Source: Clostridia bacterium
GTDB taxonomy: Bacteria; Bacillota; Clostridia; TANB77; CAG-508
Direction of reading: 5' to 3'
Assembly (NCBI GenBank): GCA_900753165.1
Contig: CAADYC010000096.1
Location: 1-20,958 of the forward strand
Length of the DNA stretch: 20,958 bases
In this document: positions 13,576 through 20,958 of the stretch, piece by piece
Layout: every line of letters starts with the position of its first letter
How positions within the stretch are numbered: the stretch's first letter is position 1
Made by a program: the position numbers and the translations under genes
The notes under the pieces: generated by a model
The model's database searches: none
What the model was told of the DNA's origin: nothing
What the model saw: only the letters and a program-made list of their open reading frames with translations

Positions 13576-15954
13576 TTATTTTTTTACATCAAAAGTAAGC
13601 TTATCATTTTTAAAATCAACATTAATAGTTTGCCCATCAACAACTTCAGAACGAAGAATCATATCAGAAATTTCATCCTCAACATATCTTTGGATAGCTC
13701 TTCTTAAAGGTCTAGCACCAAATTTAATATTAGTACCTTTATCTAAAATAAACTGTTTAGCAGAACCAGAAATTTCAAAAGAAATGTCCTTATGTTTCAA
13801 AGCTTTAACAGTATCTGCAAGCATTAAATCAACAATTTGTAATAACTCTTCTTTATTTAAAGAATCAAATACAATAATCTCATCAACTCTATTTAAAAAT
13901 TCAGGTCTGAAAGTTTCTTTTAAACTATCTTCAATTTTAGATTTATCAACAGTTTGCTTTCCGAATCCAATAGAATTATTATTTAAATTTGAACCAGCAT
14001 TAGAAGTCATAATTATAATTGTATTTGCGAAACTAACAGTATTACCTTGTGAATCTGTAAGTTTTCCATCATCTAATACTTGTAATAAAATATTGAATAC
14101 ATCTGGGTGAGCCTTTTCAATTTCGTCTAAAAGGATAATTGAGTAAGGTTTTCTCTTAACTTTTTCAGTTAATTGACCAGCTTCATCGTAACCAACATAT
14201 CCTGGAGGTGCACCTATTAATTTAGCAGTAGAGTGACTTTCCATGTACTCAGACATATCAACTCTTATTATTGAATCTTCTGAACCAAACATTTCATATG
14301 CAAGTGATTTTGCAAGTTCTGTTTTACCAACACCTGTAGGCCCAACAAATATAAATGATGGTGGCCTTTTTTCATTTTGAAGACCAGCTCTATTTCTTCT
14401 AATAGCTCTAGAAACAGCACTTACAGCCTCTTCTTGACCAATAATTCTTTTATGAAGATTAGTCTCTAAATTTAATAATTTTTGAGTTTCTGCTTCAGTA
14501 ATTTTCTTAACAGGAATTTTTGTCCAGTTTTCAATAACTGTGGCAATATCTTGAACTGTAAGATTTCTAGGTTTCATTTTTTTCTTTAATTTATCAATAT
14601 CTTCTATTAATTTGCATTCTTGAGTTTTTAAATCTGCCGCTTTTTGGAAATCTTCTTCAGTTTCTGCTTGGTCAAGTTCTGCTTTTTCTGCTTGAACTTT
14701 TTCTAATTCTTTGCTTAAAACTTCTAATTTAAATAAATCTTTATTTTCCAAGTTGATTCGAGAACAAGCTTCATCTAGAATATCGATTGCTTTATCTGGT
14801 AAAAATCTATCATGAATATATTTTTCTGACATTTCAACAGTTTGACGAATAACATCTGTTGATATTTTTACTTTATGATATTCTTCATAATATTTTTTTA
14901 TACCTTCCAAAATCTTAATTGAATCGTCAACATTAGGTTCTTCAACTAAAACTTGTTGGAATCTTCTTTCTAAAGCAGAATCTTTTTCAATATATTTTCT
15001 GTATTCTTTTAAAGTAGTTGTTCCGATTAATTGTATTTCACCATTAGATAAGGAAGGTTTTAAAATATTTGCAGCATTCATAGAATGTTCTCCATCACCT
15101 GCACCTATTATATTGTGAATTTCATCAATAACTAAAATAATATTTCCGTATTCCTTACATTCATCAATAATGCCTTTCATTCTAGACTCAAATTGACCTC
15201 TAAATTGAGTTCCAGCGATAACTGCTGTCATATCTAAAAGATAAACTTCCTTGTTTAAAAGTTTTGCAGGAACATTTTGATTAGCAATTTTTATTGCCAA
15301 ACCTTGAGCTATTGCAGTTTTACCAACACCAGGTTCACCAATTAAACAAGGGTTGTTTTTAGAACGTCTATTTAAAATTTGTATAACTCTTTGGATTTCT
15401 TTATCTCTACCAATGACTATATCTAGTTGATTATTTTTTGCCTTATTTGTTAGGTTAGTTCCATAAGTATCTAAATATTTTTTCTTTTTATTTGTTTTAG
15501 CATCTTTTTTCTTATCATTTTTTATTTGCTTTTTTCCATTTTCTTGTTTTTCTGAATTTTCACTATTCACATTTTTTGGAGTAAACATATTTGAAAATAT
15601 TGAGCCTAATGGAATTGCAGCACCTGCAATTTTTGGCTTTTCTTCATCCATATCGTCATCATTTTCTTCACCATCCAAATTTCCAAAAGTAATGGCTCCA
15701 TCAATGTTTTCTAAATTATTTATGTCTAAATTTTCAGCAAAATCTTTAAATATACTTTCCAATTGTTTATTCATATCTGCAAGATTAATTTTATCTTTTG
15801 ATAACAAATCTTGTTGTTTTGCTAATACTTCTGTTGCATCTATTCCTTTTTTCTTAGCACAATCATAGCATAAGCCTTCCATTGTGCTTTTTCCATTATC
15901 TATTTTTTCATAAAAAAGTATTGCTGGATTTTTCTTACATTCTGAACATATCAT
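13576..15954 (-). CDS. clpE: ClpE/ClpC-type AAA+ unfoldase with N-terminal zinc finger
   Basis: This is a Hsp100 unfoldase that threads proteins into ClpP. At 792 aa it has an N-terminal four-cysteine finger (C3, C6, C29, C32: CSEC and CYDC) instead of the double Clp-N repeat, as in ClpE. A low-complexity acidic then lysine-rich linker covers about 90-160. The first AAA module has Walker A GEPGVGKT at 206-213 and Walker B ILVIDEIH at 273-280. A short coiled-coil middle region with a UVR-like segment lies near 405-455. The second module has GPTGVGKT at 538-545, IILLDEIEKAH near 606-616 and the arginine region FRPEFLNR at 682-689. The loop SIGFGK at 661-666 is the ClpP-docking type. No CtsR-like operator was seen upstream. 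It leads the clpE-pgsA unit. Confidence 0.9.
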   Translation of the reverse strand: MICSECKKNPAILFYEKIDNGKSTMEGLCYDCAKKKGIDATEVLAKQQDLLSKDKINLADMNKQLESIFKDFAENLDINNLENIDGAITFGNLDGEENDDDMDEEKPKIAGAAIPLGSIFSNMFTPKNVNSENSEKQENGKKQIKNDKKKDAKTNKKKKYLDTYGTNLTNKAKNNQLDIVIGRDKEIQRVIQILNRRSKNNPCLIGEPGVGKTAIAQGLAIKIANQNVPAKLLNKEVYLLDMTAVIAGTQFRGQFESRMKGIIDECKEYGNIILVIDEIHNIIGAGDGEHSMNAANILKPSLSNGEIQLIGTTTLKEYRKYIEKDSALERRFQQVLVEEPNVDDSIKILEGIKKYYEEYHKVKISTDVIRQTVEMSEKYIHDRFLPDKAIDILDEACSRINLENKDLFKLEVLSKELEKVQAEKAELDQAETEEDFQKAADLKTQECKLIEDIDKLKKKMKPRNLTVQDIATVIENWTKIPVKKITEAETQKLLNLETNLHKRIIGQEEAVSAVSRAIRRNRAGLQNEKRPPSFIFVGPTGVGKTELAKSLAYEMFGSEDSIIRVDMSEYMESHSTAKLIGAPPGYVGYDEAGQLTEKVKRKPYSIILLDEIEKAHPDVFNILLQVLDDGKLTDSQGNTVSFANTIIIMTSNAGSNLNNNSIGFGKQTVDKSKIEDSLKETFRPEFLNRVDEIIVFDSLNKEELLQIVDLMLADTVKALKHKDISFEISGSAKQFILDKGTNIKFGARPLRRAIQRYVEDEISDMILRSEVVDGQTINVDFKNDKLTFDVKK

Positions 15955-15996
15955 AACTTTCTAATTCCTCATTTCTTTATTTTTTAAATATTATAT

Positions 15997-16025
15997 ATAA
16001 TAACGCAAATTTAGAAAATAGTCAA
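15997..16025 (-). promoter_or_regulatory. Promoter of the clpE-pgsA unit
   Basis: On the minus strand, TTGACT (16020-16025) and TATTAT (15997-16002) are 17 nt apart. The start codon follows about 42 nt beyond the -10 box. No heptad repeat resembling the CtsR site is visible. Confidence 0.65.
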
Positions 16026-16102
16026 TATTTTGCAGCTAAAGAAATAAGGGTAAAACTATAGATATTTTAAGAATTTTAATGTGAATTATTATAAAAATTG
16101 TT

Positions 16103-16191
16103 AATTGTGTCGAAAAACATCAAAAAATGCGATGAAAATCTTAGAAAATAAGTAAAAAAACATTGTAATGTTATGTAAAATATGCTATAAT
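16103..16191 (+). promoter_or_regulatory. Promoter region of small gene 1 (copy A of a duplicated upstream block)
   Basis: TTGTAA at 16163-16168 and TATAAT at 16186-16191 are 17 nt apart. TGTCGAA at 16108-16114 matches the core Spo0A box of Firmicutes and starts 55 nt before the -35. The whole 89-nt block aligns without gaps to 16536-16624, 63 of 89 identical by hand count. Confidence 0.65.
16108..16114 (+). promoter_or_regulatory. TGTCGAA, possible Spo0A box (copy A)
   Basis: The heptamer equals the core of the 0A box. It lies inside the conserved AATTGTGTCGA start of the duplicated block. A seven-base match alone is weak, but the position is preserved in copy B. Confidence 0.35.
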
Positions 16192-16229
16192 CAAATTGGC
16201 ACATAATAATAAACAGGAGGTAAAACAAC

Positions 16230-16448
16230 ATGCCGAGCAATTTAAGTTTTTTAGAAATTGAAGACACAGACTTTTACAGTATCTTTAACGGAATTGAGAA
16301 GTTAGGAATTCTAATCTTAGACCGTAATGATAAAAGAAAAAGTAAAGTGCAATTTGAAAGTGGGTTTGATGGAAACCGAAAAATCGCTGAAAAGAGATTG
16401 ATTGATTTGTACATTGCTTATGAGATGGCGTCTTCAATGGCGGCGTAA
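16230..16448 (+). CDS. Small acidic/basic mixed protein of unknown function, copy 1 of a tandem pair
   Basis: I do not recognise this 72-aa protein. ATG 16230 has a strong AGGAGG at 16215-16220. It has no signal peptide or membrane segment. Residues about 22-67 (EKLGILILDRNDKRKSK through DLYIAYEM) align with residues about 17-59 of the protein encoded at 16664. Both have the pattern GIL, a basic turn, a V-x-F-x-S-x-F strand, a charged stretch, and an II/LID helix. Each gene has its own promoter and terminator. The protein uses CGT and CGA for Arg but not CGG. The pairing suggests a duplicated, independently expressed regulator or effector; no function is claimed. Confidence 0.72.
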   Translation: MPSNLSFLEIEDTDFYSIFNGIEKLGILILDRNDKRKSKVQFESGFDGNRKIAEKRLIDLYIAYEMASSMAA

Positions 16449-16459
16449 GTTTAACCACT

Positions 16460-16482
16460 AGGCTCTTCATAATGAGGAGCCT
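16460..16482 (+). terminator. Terminator of small gene 1
   Basis: AGGCTCTTCAT at 16460-16470 pairs with ATGAGGAGCCT at 16472-16482 with one mismatch, followed by TCTTTTATTT. The innermost pairs must open to form the loop. Confidence 0.75.
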
Positions 16483-16535
16483 TCTTTTATTTATTATCTA
16501 TAAACATTAATTATGGTTTTTTATAATAGAACACA

Positions 16536-16624
16536 AATTGTGTCGATTTTTATTGAAAAATGCGGTGAAAACTTTGATAATACTGCAAAAATCTATTGAA
16601 AAATTATGTAAAATATGCTAATAT
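16536..16624 (+). promoter_or_regulatory. Promoter region of small gene 2 (copy B of the duplicated block)
   Basis: TTGAAA at 16596-16601 and TAATAT at 16619-16624 are 17 nt apart. TGTCGAT at 16541-16547 is again exactly 55 nt before the -35. Conserved parts against copy A are the AATTGTGTCGA start, AAAAATGCGrTGAAAA in the middle and TTATGTAAAATATGCTA around the -10. Confidence 0.63.
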
Positions 16625-16663
16625 AAAATAGTTACTCGAAAACAAGTCACGTAAGGAGGTAAA

Positions 16664-16861
16664 ATGATAACATTTCGGTGGGTAAGAGGAGGAACATTTA
16701 TAGTTTTAAAAGACAAAAAAGAAATCGGAATATTGAATCCAGTAACTAAAAAGAAAAGCTGTGTTTCTTTCAATTCTGATTTTAAAGATGACCGAGAAGA
16801 AGAAAAAAAGAAAATTATAGATGTTTTTTTCGAAGATATGCCCGTGGCAACAGTTAGCTAA
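16664..16861 (+). CDS. Small protein, copy 2 of the tandem pair, with CGG as codon 5
   Basis: This 65-aa protein is unrecognised but related to the one encoded at 16230 (shared GIL, V-S-F-N-S-D-F and K-I-I-D-V motifs). ATG 16664 follows AAGGAGG at 16653-16659. Codon 5, at 16676-16678, is CGG, the codon at which all four frameshifts in the window occur. If the ribosome shifted +1 there, it would read GGT GGG TAA and stop at 16685 after only six residues. An AGAGGAGGA Shine-Dalgarno-like run lies directly after this point at 16685-16693, but no ATG, GTG or TTG follows at a usable distance. So the start of this gene could be a switch sensitive to CGG decoding, or CGG may be read as Arg here. Translation of the 65-aa frame is supported by similarity to its neighbour. 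Confidence 0.66.
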   Translation: MITFRWVRGGTFIVLKDKKEIGILNPVTKKKSCVSFNSDFKDDREEEKKKIIDVFFEDMPVATVS

Positions 16862-16869
16862 TTTTTACC

Positions 16870-16897
16870 AAAGGTCTTCCTTTTTTGGAAGACCTTT
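16870..16897 (+). terminator. Terminator of small gene 2
   Basis: AAAGGTCTTCC at 16870-16880 and GGAAGACCTTT at 16887-16897 form a perfect 11-bp stem with a 6-nt T loop, 9 nt after the stop. Confidence 0.88.
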
Positions 16898-16974
16898 TAT
16901 GTTATATCTAAAACTTTATTTATACAAAATATAACAATCTTATGATACATAAAATTATTTTAATTAAAAATTAA

Positions 16975-17004
16975 TTGACCACAACTTATAAAAAATGTTA
17001 TACT
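16975..17004 (+). promoter_or_regulatory. Promoter for the DUF3298-like gene
   Basis: TTGACC at 16975-16980 and TATACT at 16999-17004 have an 18-nt spacer, 32 nt upstream of the start codon. Confidence 0.65.
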
Positions 17005-17035
17005 AAAAAAGAAAAAGAAAAGATAGGAGAAAAAT

Positions 17036-17884
17036 ATGAATTTAGAATTACCAGAAAAAGAAAAAATACCAAAGCGAAGAATAATAATATATATAGCAGT
17101 AGCAATAATTTGCATAATAGCAATAACAGTAGTAATAGGAGTTCAAATTTTAGGAAATGATGTAATAGACAATATGTTTGGAATAAACAAAATAACAAAA
17201 AGAAGTGAGGAAGAAGAAACAACATTAAAAACAAATTTTGAAAACATATTTGATAATCAAGTAGAGGATAAAGGGGAATACAAAATACAAAAAATAAATC
17301 AAAATGAAAAAATAGTTTATACAGATTATAGCAAAGAAGATAAAACAGAAAAACATGAAATAAGTGTAAATTTACCAAGTATAAATATAAAAAACGATGA
17401 TGTAGAAAATTTTAATAAAGAAATAGAAAACACATTTGGAGGAAAATCAGAAGAAATATTAAAAAGTTCAAATCAAAATACAATATATACTGTAAAATAT
17501 AAAGCATATGTAGAAAATAACATATTATCATTAATAATATATTCAGACTTAAAACAAAACACAAGTGCACAAAGAGTAATAATACAAACATTCAACTTTG
17601 ACTTAAAAGAAAATAAAAAATTATCTTTGGAAGATATATTAAATAGCTTTAGTTTAAATAAAAATGAAGTTCAAAATAAAATCAACATAGATATACAAAA
17701 AGAACAAAAGAAAACAGAAGATTTAATAAAATTAGGGTATAATGTATTCCCAAGAGATACAAAAAGCGAGATATATAAAGTCGAAAATATAACTGAGTAT
17801 TTTGTGTATAATAATAATATATATATAATATTTGCATATGGAAATGATAAAATGACAAGTGAAAAAGATATTGTAATAATATAA
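17036..17884 (+). CDS. Membrane-anchored DUF4163/DUF3298-like extracytoplasmic protein
   Basis: The product is 282 aa. ATG 17036 follows ATAGGAG. Residues 15-38 form one membrane anchor preceded by basic residues (PKRRIII), so most of the protein lies outside the cell. Residues about 100-282 resemble the DUF4163 plus DUF3298 arrangement found in anti-sigma factor tails (RsiV) and in PdaC-type proteins. The signs are the strand pair around YTVKYKAYVENNILSLII, then QTFNFDLKENKKLSLEDIL, and a closing strand IYIIFAYG. No catalytic deacetylase domain is present. Ligand binding, perhaps of wall components, is the usual suggestion for this fold; I cannot assign a partner here. It is monocistronic and ends in a terminator. 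Confidence 0.7.
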   Translation: MNLELPEKEKIPKRRIIIYIAVAIICIIAITVVIGVQILGNDVIDNMFGINKITKRSEEEETTLKTNFENIFDNQVEDKGEYKIQKINQNEKIVYTDYSKEDKTEKHEISVNLPSINIKNDDVENFNKEIENTFGGKSEEILKSSNQNTIYTVKYKAYVENNILSLIIYSDLKQNTSAQRVIIQTFNFDLKENKKLSLEDILNSFSLNKNEVQNKINIDIQKEQKKTEDLIKLGYNVFPRDTKSEIYKVENITEYFVYNNNIYIIFAYGNDKMTSEKDIVII

Positions 17885-17889
17885 AAAAT

Positions 17890-17915
17890 GGCTAGGAACC
17901 GTAAGGGACCTAGCC
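17890..17915 (+). terminator. Terminator of the DUF3298-like gene
   Basis: GGCTAGG at 17890-17896 and CCTAGCC at 17909-17915 form a 7-bp stem that starts 6 nt after the stop. Only a short TTT follows, so it may be weak. Confidence 0.6.
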
Positions 17916-18008
17916 TTTGAAAATAAAAGGGGATGTTTTTTTATTTAAGTCAGATAACTTCCTGACTATGTTGATATTATAATAATGAAATTTGTCCATT
18001 GTGTGAAT

Positions 18009-18058
18009 TAAAAGTGAAGAGTTTATTAAATTTCTTTTTAATAAACTCTTCACTTTTA
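18009..18058. terminator. 22-bp perfect hairpin, bidirectional terminator (mainly for htrA)
   Basis: Bases 18009-18030 and 18037-18058 are perfect inverted copies around a 6-nt loop, with T-runs on both strands. It lies between convergent genes, 27 nt past the htrA stop. Confidence 0.85.
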
Positions 18059-18084
18059 TAAATTAATATATATAATATCAAAAG

Positions 18085-19338
18085 TTAAGGTTGTTCACCT
18101 AAAGTTACATTAATTTCTTTATCAGAACCATCTCTATTTACTTTTAATTTAATAGTATCACCAATTTGATGTGAATTTTTAATTTCATTTAATTCATCCA
18201 TAGATGTAATAGACTTTCCATCAGCTTCTGTAATTACGTCACCAGCTTTTATACCACCTTTTTCAGCAGCAGAAAAATCTTCAAGAGATTTTACATAAAC
18301 TCCAACAACTAAATTATATTTTTTAGCAGTAGTTTCATCCAAATCTATACCAGAAATACCGATATAAGGTCTTTTAACTTTGCTATATTGAATTAATTGA
18401 GAAGTTATATCAGTTGTAGAATTGATAGGAATAGCAAAACCAATACCTTCAATACCTGTACCTGATAATTTCAAAGTATTAATACCAATAACTTTACCTT
18501 GAGCATTAACCAAAGCACCACCACTATTACCAGAGTTTATAGCGGCATCAGTTTGTATACAAGTATATGTTTTTCCATCAGAATCTGTAATTTTTCTATT
18601 AACAGCACTTACAATACCAGTTGTAACAGTACTTGTCATATTTACAGGATTTCCAACAGCCATTGCAAATTCACCAACTTTAACATCATCAGAATCAGCA
18701 AATTCAGCTTTTGTTAAACCTGTTTTTTCAATTTTTATAACAGCCAAATCAGTTTGTTCATCTTGACCAACGATTTTTGCTTCATATTCAGTTTCATCAT
18801 TAAATAAAGTTACAGTAACTTTTGTTGCTTCTGATATTTGATAATAAGAATTTGATTCAGAAGAACTTGAAGAAACAACATGATTATTTGTTAAAATATA
18901 CCCATCGTCACTAATTATGATTCCAGAACCTGAAGCAGTTGCAGTAGATGTACCAGATCTACCAAAAAATGAAGTTGCATTTACAGTATATTCTATTTTT
19001 ATTCCAACAATAGATGGCAATATTTTATTTGCTGCATATACAGAAGTATCTGAATAATTTTCTAAAGAAGTTTGTTTTACATAACCATCAGATTGAGTAG
19101 AATTATTATTTGTTGTACTTATTGAAGATGTACTTGAATTACCAATTATTTTTGTTCTTATTGAAGGCACTCCGAAACAAGTTCCTATTACAACAGAACA
19201 ACCAACTACACCACTTACAAATGGCAATATTACACTTTTTCCAAATCCAGATTTATTTTTTTGTTTTTTTTCATAAGAAGCTGAACCTGTTACTGGTATT
19301 GCTTTGAATTTTTGATTATTTTGCTCTTTTTCATCCAT
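18085..19338 (-). CDS. htrA: HtrA/DegP-family membrane-anchored serine protease
   Basis: This is an extracytoplasmic quality-control protease of 417 aa. The start at 19338 follows AGGAGGTAATTAAA on the minus strand. A cytoplasmic Lys/Gln-rich tail (1-33) leads into a membrane anchor at about 34-58, then a Ser/Thr/Asn linker. The trypsin-like domain has the triad H153 (LTNNHVV), D197 (QTDLAVIKI) and S272 (INSGNSGGALVN). One PDZ domain occupies about 325-415 (RPYIGISGIDL, GGIKAGDVITEADG). Anchor, protease and single PDZ is the usual Gram-positive HtrA layout. It is transcribed alone, divergent from the hairpin element and pseudopilin-like gene. Its upstream region holds a plausible TTGTAT / TATTAT promoter. 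Confidence 0.95.
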   Translation of the reverse strand: MDEKEQNNQKFKAIPVTGSASYEKKQKNKSGFGKSVILPFVSGVVGCSVVIGTCFGVPSIRTKIIGNSSTSSISTTNNNSTQSDGYVKQTSLENYSDTSVYAANKILPSIVGIKIEYTVNATSFFGRSGTSTATASGSGIIISDDGYILTNNHVVSSSSSESNSYYQISEATKVTVTLFNDETEYEAKIVGQDEQTDLAVIKIEKTGLTKAEFADSDDVKVGEFAMAVGNPVNMTSTVTTGIVSAVNRKITDSDGKTYTCIQTDAAINSGNSGGALVNAQGKVIGINTLKLSGTGIEGIGFAIPINSTTDITSQLIQYSKVKRPYIGISGIDLDETTAKKYNLVVGVYVKSLEDFSAAEKGGIKAGDVITEADGKSITSMDELNEIKNSHQIGDTIKLKVNRDGSDKEINVTLGEQP

Positions 19339-19480
19339 TTTAATTACCTCCTAAATGAAATATAAATTATATTTATATAATAACCTAATTCTATATTAGA
19401 ATACAATATGATTGTGAACTTTTTGTGAAAAAAATGTAGTTATTTAATGCTTTTTTCTATGTAAAATAAATTGAAAAATA

Positions 19481-19606
19481 TTATACTTCAGTGGTGAAAA
19501 TATTAGAAATGCTTAAAGGTATAGATTTCATATATTTTGAATGTGACCAAAATATATGAAATCTATACCTTTAAGTATTTCTAGTATTCTCGTTATTGAA
19601 GTATAA
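19481..19606 (+). repeat. 126-nt near-perfect hairpin with wobble-compatible mismatches
   Basis: Arms 19481-19539 and 19548-19606 are 59 nt each around an 8-nt loop. The inner 28 bp and outer 10 bp are perfect. Seven arm positions differ, all transitions, and six become G-U pairs in a plus-strand RNA (one is A-C). On the minus strand the six would be A-C mismatches. It lies in the 389-nt spacer between divergent genes, so it terminates neither. It may be a structured RNA or a palindromic mobile remnant that is transcribed. Confidence 0.75.
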
Positions 19607-19641
19607 AAATAAAAGTATAATAAGTTAATATAAAAAATATC

Positions 19642-19671
19642 TTGATTTAAAACAAAGAAATATAGTATAAT
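19642..19671 (+). promoter_or_regulatory. Promoter for the pseudopilin-like gene
   Basis: TTGATT at 19642-19647 and TATAAT at 19666-19671 have an 18-nt spacer, 65 nt before the start. Confidence 0.6.
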
Positions 19672-19736
19672 AAAAAACAAGAAATAAGACAAAATTTATT
19701 ATAAATTTTAAACATACCATAGAAGGGATGATATAT

Positions 19737-20285
19737 ATGGAGAAAAATAATGGAATAACAATGGTTGCATTAGTAATTACAGTAATAATACTATTAATAT
19801 TATCTGGAATATCAATAAATGCAGGAAGTAATATAATAACAAAATCAAAATTAGAAAATATAAAAACAGATATGATGTTAATAAAAGTAAAAGGAAAAGA
19901 ATATGTAGAAAATGCCAATTTTAATTTAGGAACAAGTTTTGAAAAATTAACAGATGAAAATGAAAAAAATACAAGATTAGAAAATGCAAAAACAAAATTA
20001 AAAGGAACAGAAATAGAAAATATAGAAAATTTAGATTCAAAACTTTCTATAACATCAGATAAGTTTAAAGAAGAAAAAGAAAATATGATTTATTACTATA
20101 AATTATCAACACAAGATTTAGAAGATATGGGAATTGAAAATGTAAAATCAGATGAAAAAAATGGCGAATATATAATAAAATATGATATAAAAAATATAGA
20201 AATAGAAATATATAATACACAAGGATTTAAAAATGAAGATAAATATTATTATTCATTAAGTGAATTAGAAAGTTTAGAATTATAG
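19737..20285 (+). CDS. Pilin-like single-pass protein lacking the prepilin glutamate
   Basis: The product is 182 aa. ATG 19737 is chosen because AGAAGGG at 19721-19727 is 9 nt upstream; ATG 19728 abuts that site. The N terminus MEKNNGITMVALVITVIILL resembles a type IV prepilin: short basic leader, Gly, then a hydrophobic helix. But the fifth residue after Gly is Ala instead of the conserved Glu. Such GITMVALV-type proteins are common in Clostridia and their assembly partners are usually unknown. The rest is a Lys/Glu/Asn-rich region with a likely helix followed by beta strands. No pilus ATPase, platform protein or peptidase lies nearby. It is followed 38 nt later by rnhB. Confidence 0.68.
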   Translation: MEKNNGITMVALVITVIILLILSGISINAGSNIITKSKLENIKTDMMLIKVKGKEYVENANFNLGTSFEKLTDENEKNTRLENAKTKLKGTEIENIENLDSKLSITSDKFKEEKENMIYYYKLSTQDLEDMGIENVKSDEKNGEYIIKYDIKNIEIEIYNTQGFKNEDKYYYSLSELESLEL

Positions 20286-20323
20286 AACCCAATATATAAA
20301 TTATAGAAATGAAGGAATAACAA

Positions 20324-20950
20324 ATGAAAGAAAAAGAAGAAGAAAGATTAATAAATTTAAAACAAATAGAAAAAGAATTACATACAAAGGGATTCAAAAG
20401 TATATGCGGAATAGATGAAGCGGGAAGAGGACCATTAGCAGGTCCTGTTGTCGTTGCAGGAGTTATAATGCCAAAAGATTCAATGATAGAAGGAGTAAAT
20501 GACTCTAAAAAAGTTTCTGAAAAGAAAAGGGAGTTACTATATGACAAAATAATTGAAGAAGCAATAAGTTACTCAGTAGCAATAATTGGACAAGATGTAA
20601 TTGATGATATAAATATTTTAAATGCAACAAAAAGTGGAGTTACAAGTGTAGTTAAAGGGTTAGATGTTAGACCTGATTTAATTATAATAGATGCACTTCA
20701 ACATATAGATACAGATGGAGTACCATATGAATCAATAATAAAAGGTGATGCAAAGTGCTATTCAATTGCAGCTGCATCAATTATTGCAAAAGTTACAAGA
20801 GATAGAATTATGAGAGAGTGGGATAGTGTTTATCCTCAATATGGATTTGCTAAACATAAAGGTTATGGAACAGCTCAACATATTGCAGCAATTAAAGAAT
20901 ATGGATTATGTCCAATTCATAGAAGAAGTTTTACTGGACATTTTATTTAA
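20324..20950 (+). CDS. rnhB: Ribonuclease HII
   Basis: RNase HII removes ribonucleotides from DNA by cutting RNA in RNA-DNA hybrids. ATG 20324 follows GAAGGAAT. The 208-aa product has the family motifs GIDEAGRGPLAGPV with D31 and E32, IIIDAL with D123, and KGDAKCYSIAAASIIAKVTRDR with D142, giving the four acidic active-site residues. An extra N-terminal segment of about 25 charged residues precedes the first strand. The C terminus ends HRRSFTGHFI close to the window edge. Spacing suggests cotranscription with the upstream pseudopilin-like gene, but the two have no functional link. Confidence 0.95.
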   Translation: MKEKEEERLINLKQIEKELHTKGFKSICGIDEAGRGPLAGPVVVAGVIMPKDSMIEGVNDSKKVSEKKRELLYDKIIEEAISYSVAIIGQDVIDDINILNATKSGVTSVVKGLDVRPDLIIIDALQHIDTDGVPYESIIKGDAKCYSIAAASIIAKVTRDRIMREWDSVYPQYGFAKHKGYGTAQHIAAIKEYGLCPIHRRSFTGHFI

Positions 20951-20958
20951 AATATATT

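Noticed and set aside
13544..14110. A plus-strand open frame of 188 codons overlapping the clpE-like gene
   Set aside because: It overlaps strongly conserved AAA+ coding sequence on the other strand and shows no motif or ribosome binding site.
15955..16030. A CtsR operator upstream of the clpE-like gene
   Set aside because: No pair of GGTCAAA-type half sites is visible; only a promoter is supported.

Overview
The window is an AT-rich, low-GC Gram-positive type chromosome segment. AGA dominates for Arg and ATA for Ile, genes carry strong AGGAGG ribosome binding sites, and promoters are TTGaca-17-TATaaT. The gene set (TagO-type lipid-carrier glycosyltransferase, SH3/NlpC-P60 wall hydrolase, ClpE-like unfoldase with an N-terminal zinc finger, BofC-C-like protein, DUF3298-like protein, membrane-anchored HtrA) and the absence of outer-membrane genes suggest a member of the Clostridia, probably an uncultivated gut-type lineage. 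No rRNA, tRNA, CRISPR array, IS transposase or prophage module was recognised.

Layout: 1-2590, an ABC importer operon (ATPase, permease, NMT1/SsuA-like binding protein) closed by a terminator. 2709-3765, a membrane protein gene with foreign-looking codon use and its own promoter and terminator. 3873-5666, an rpiB-family isomerase followed by a TagO-like transferase with a rubredoxin domain fused to its C terminus. 5688-5833, a 146-bp palindromic element. 5876-7810, Hsp33 and Mn-dependent pyrophosphatase. 8003-12674, wall hydrolase, ComEC and a BofC-C-like protein. 12725-12818, a possible small RNA. 12895-15954 (minus strand), clpE-like then pgsA. 16103-16897, two related small genes with matching promoters. 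17036-17884, a DUF3298-like anchored protein. 18085-19338 (minus), HtrA. 19481-19606, a 126-nt near-perfect hairpin. 19737-20950, a pseudopilin-like protein and RNase HII.

The most striking observation concerns the codon CGG. Four reading-frame breaks occur in otherwise well-preserved genes: one in the ABC permease and three in comEC. Each falls exactly on an in-frame CGG codon. At each, skipping the C (a +1 shift) reads the next triplet as GGA or GGT and restores a glycine expected in the family, including the HHGSK and DHVGG motifs of the ComEC beta-lactamase-like domain. By my scan, no other gene with host-like codon use contains an in-frame CGG, except codon 5 of one small gene, where a +1 shift would hit a stop two codons later. 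The foreign-looking gene at 2824 has two. I infer that CGG is unassigned or poorly decoded in this organism and is either bypassed by +1 frameshifting or read as a four-base CGGN glycine codon. Sequencing or assembly error remains the main alternative.
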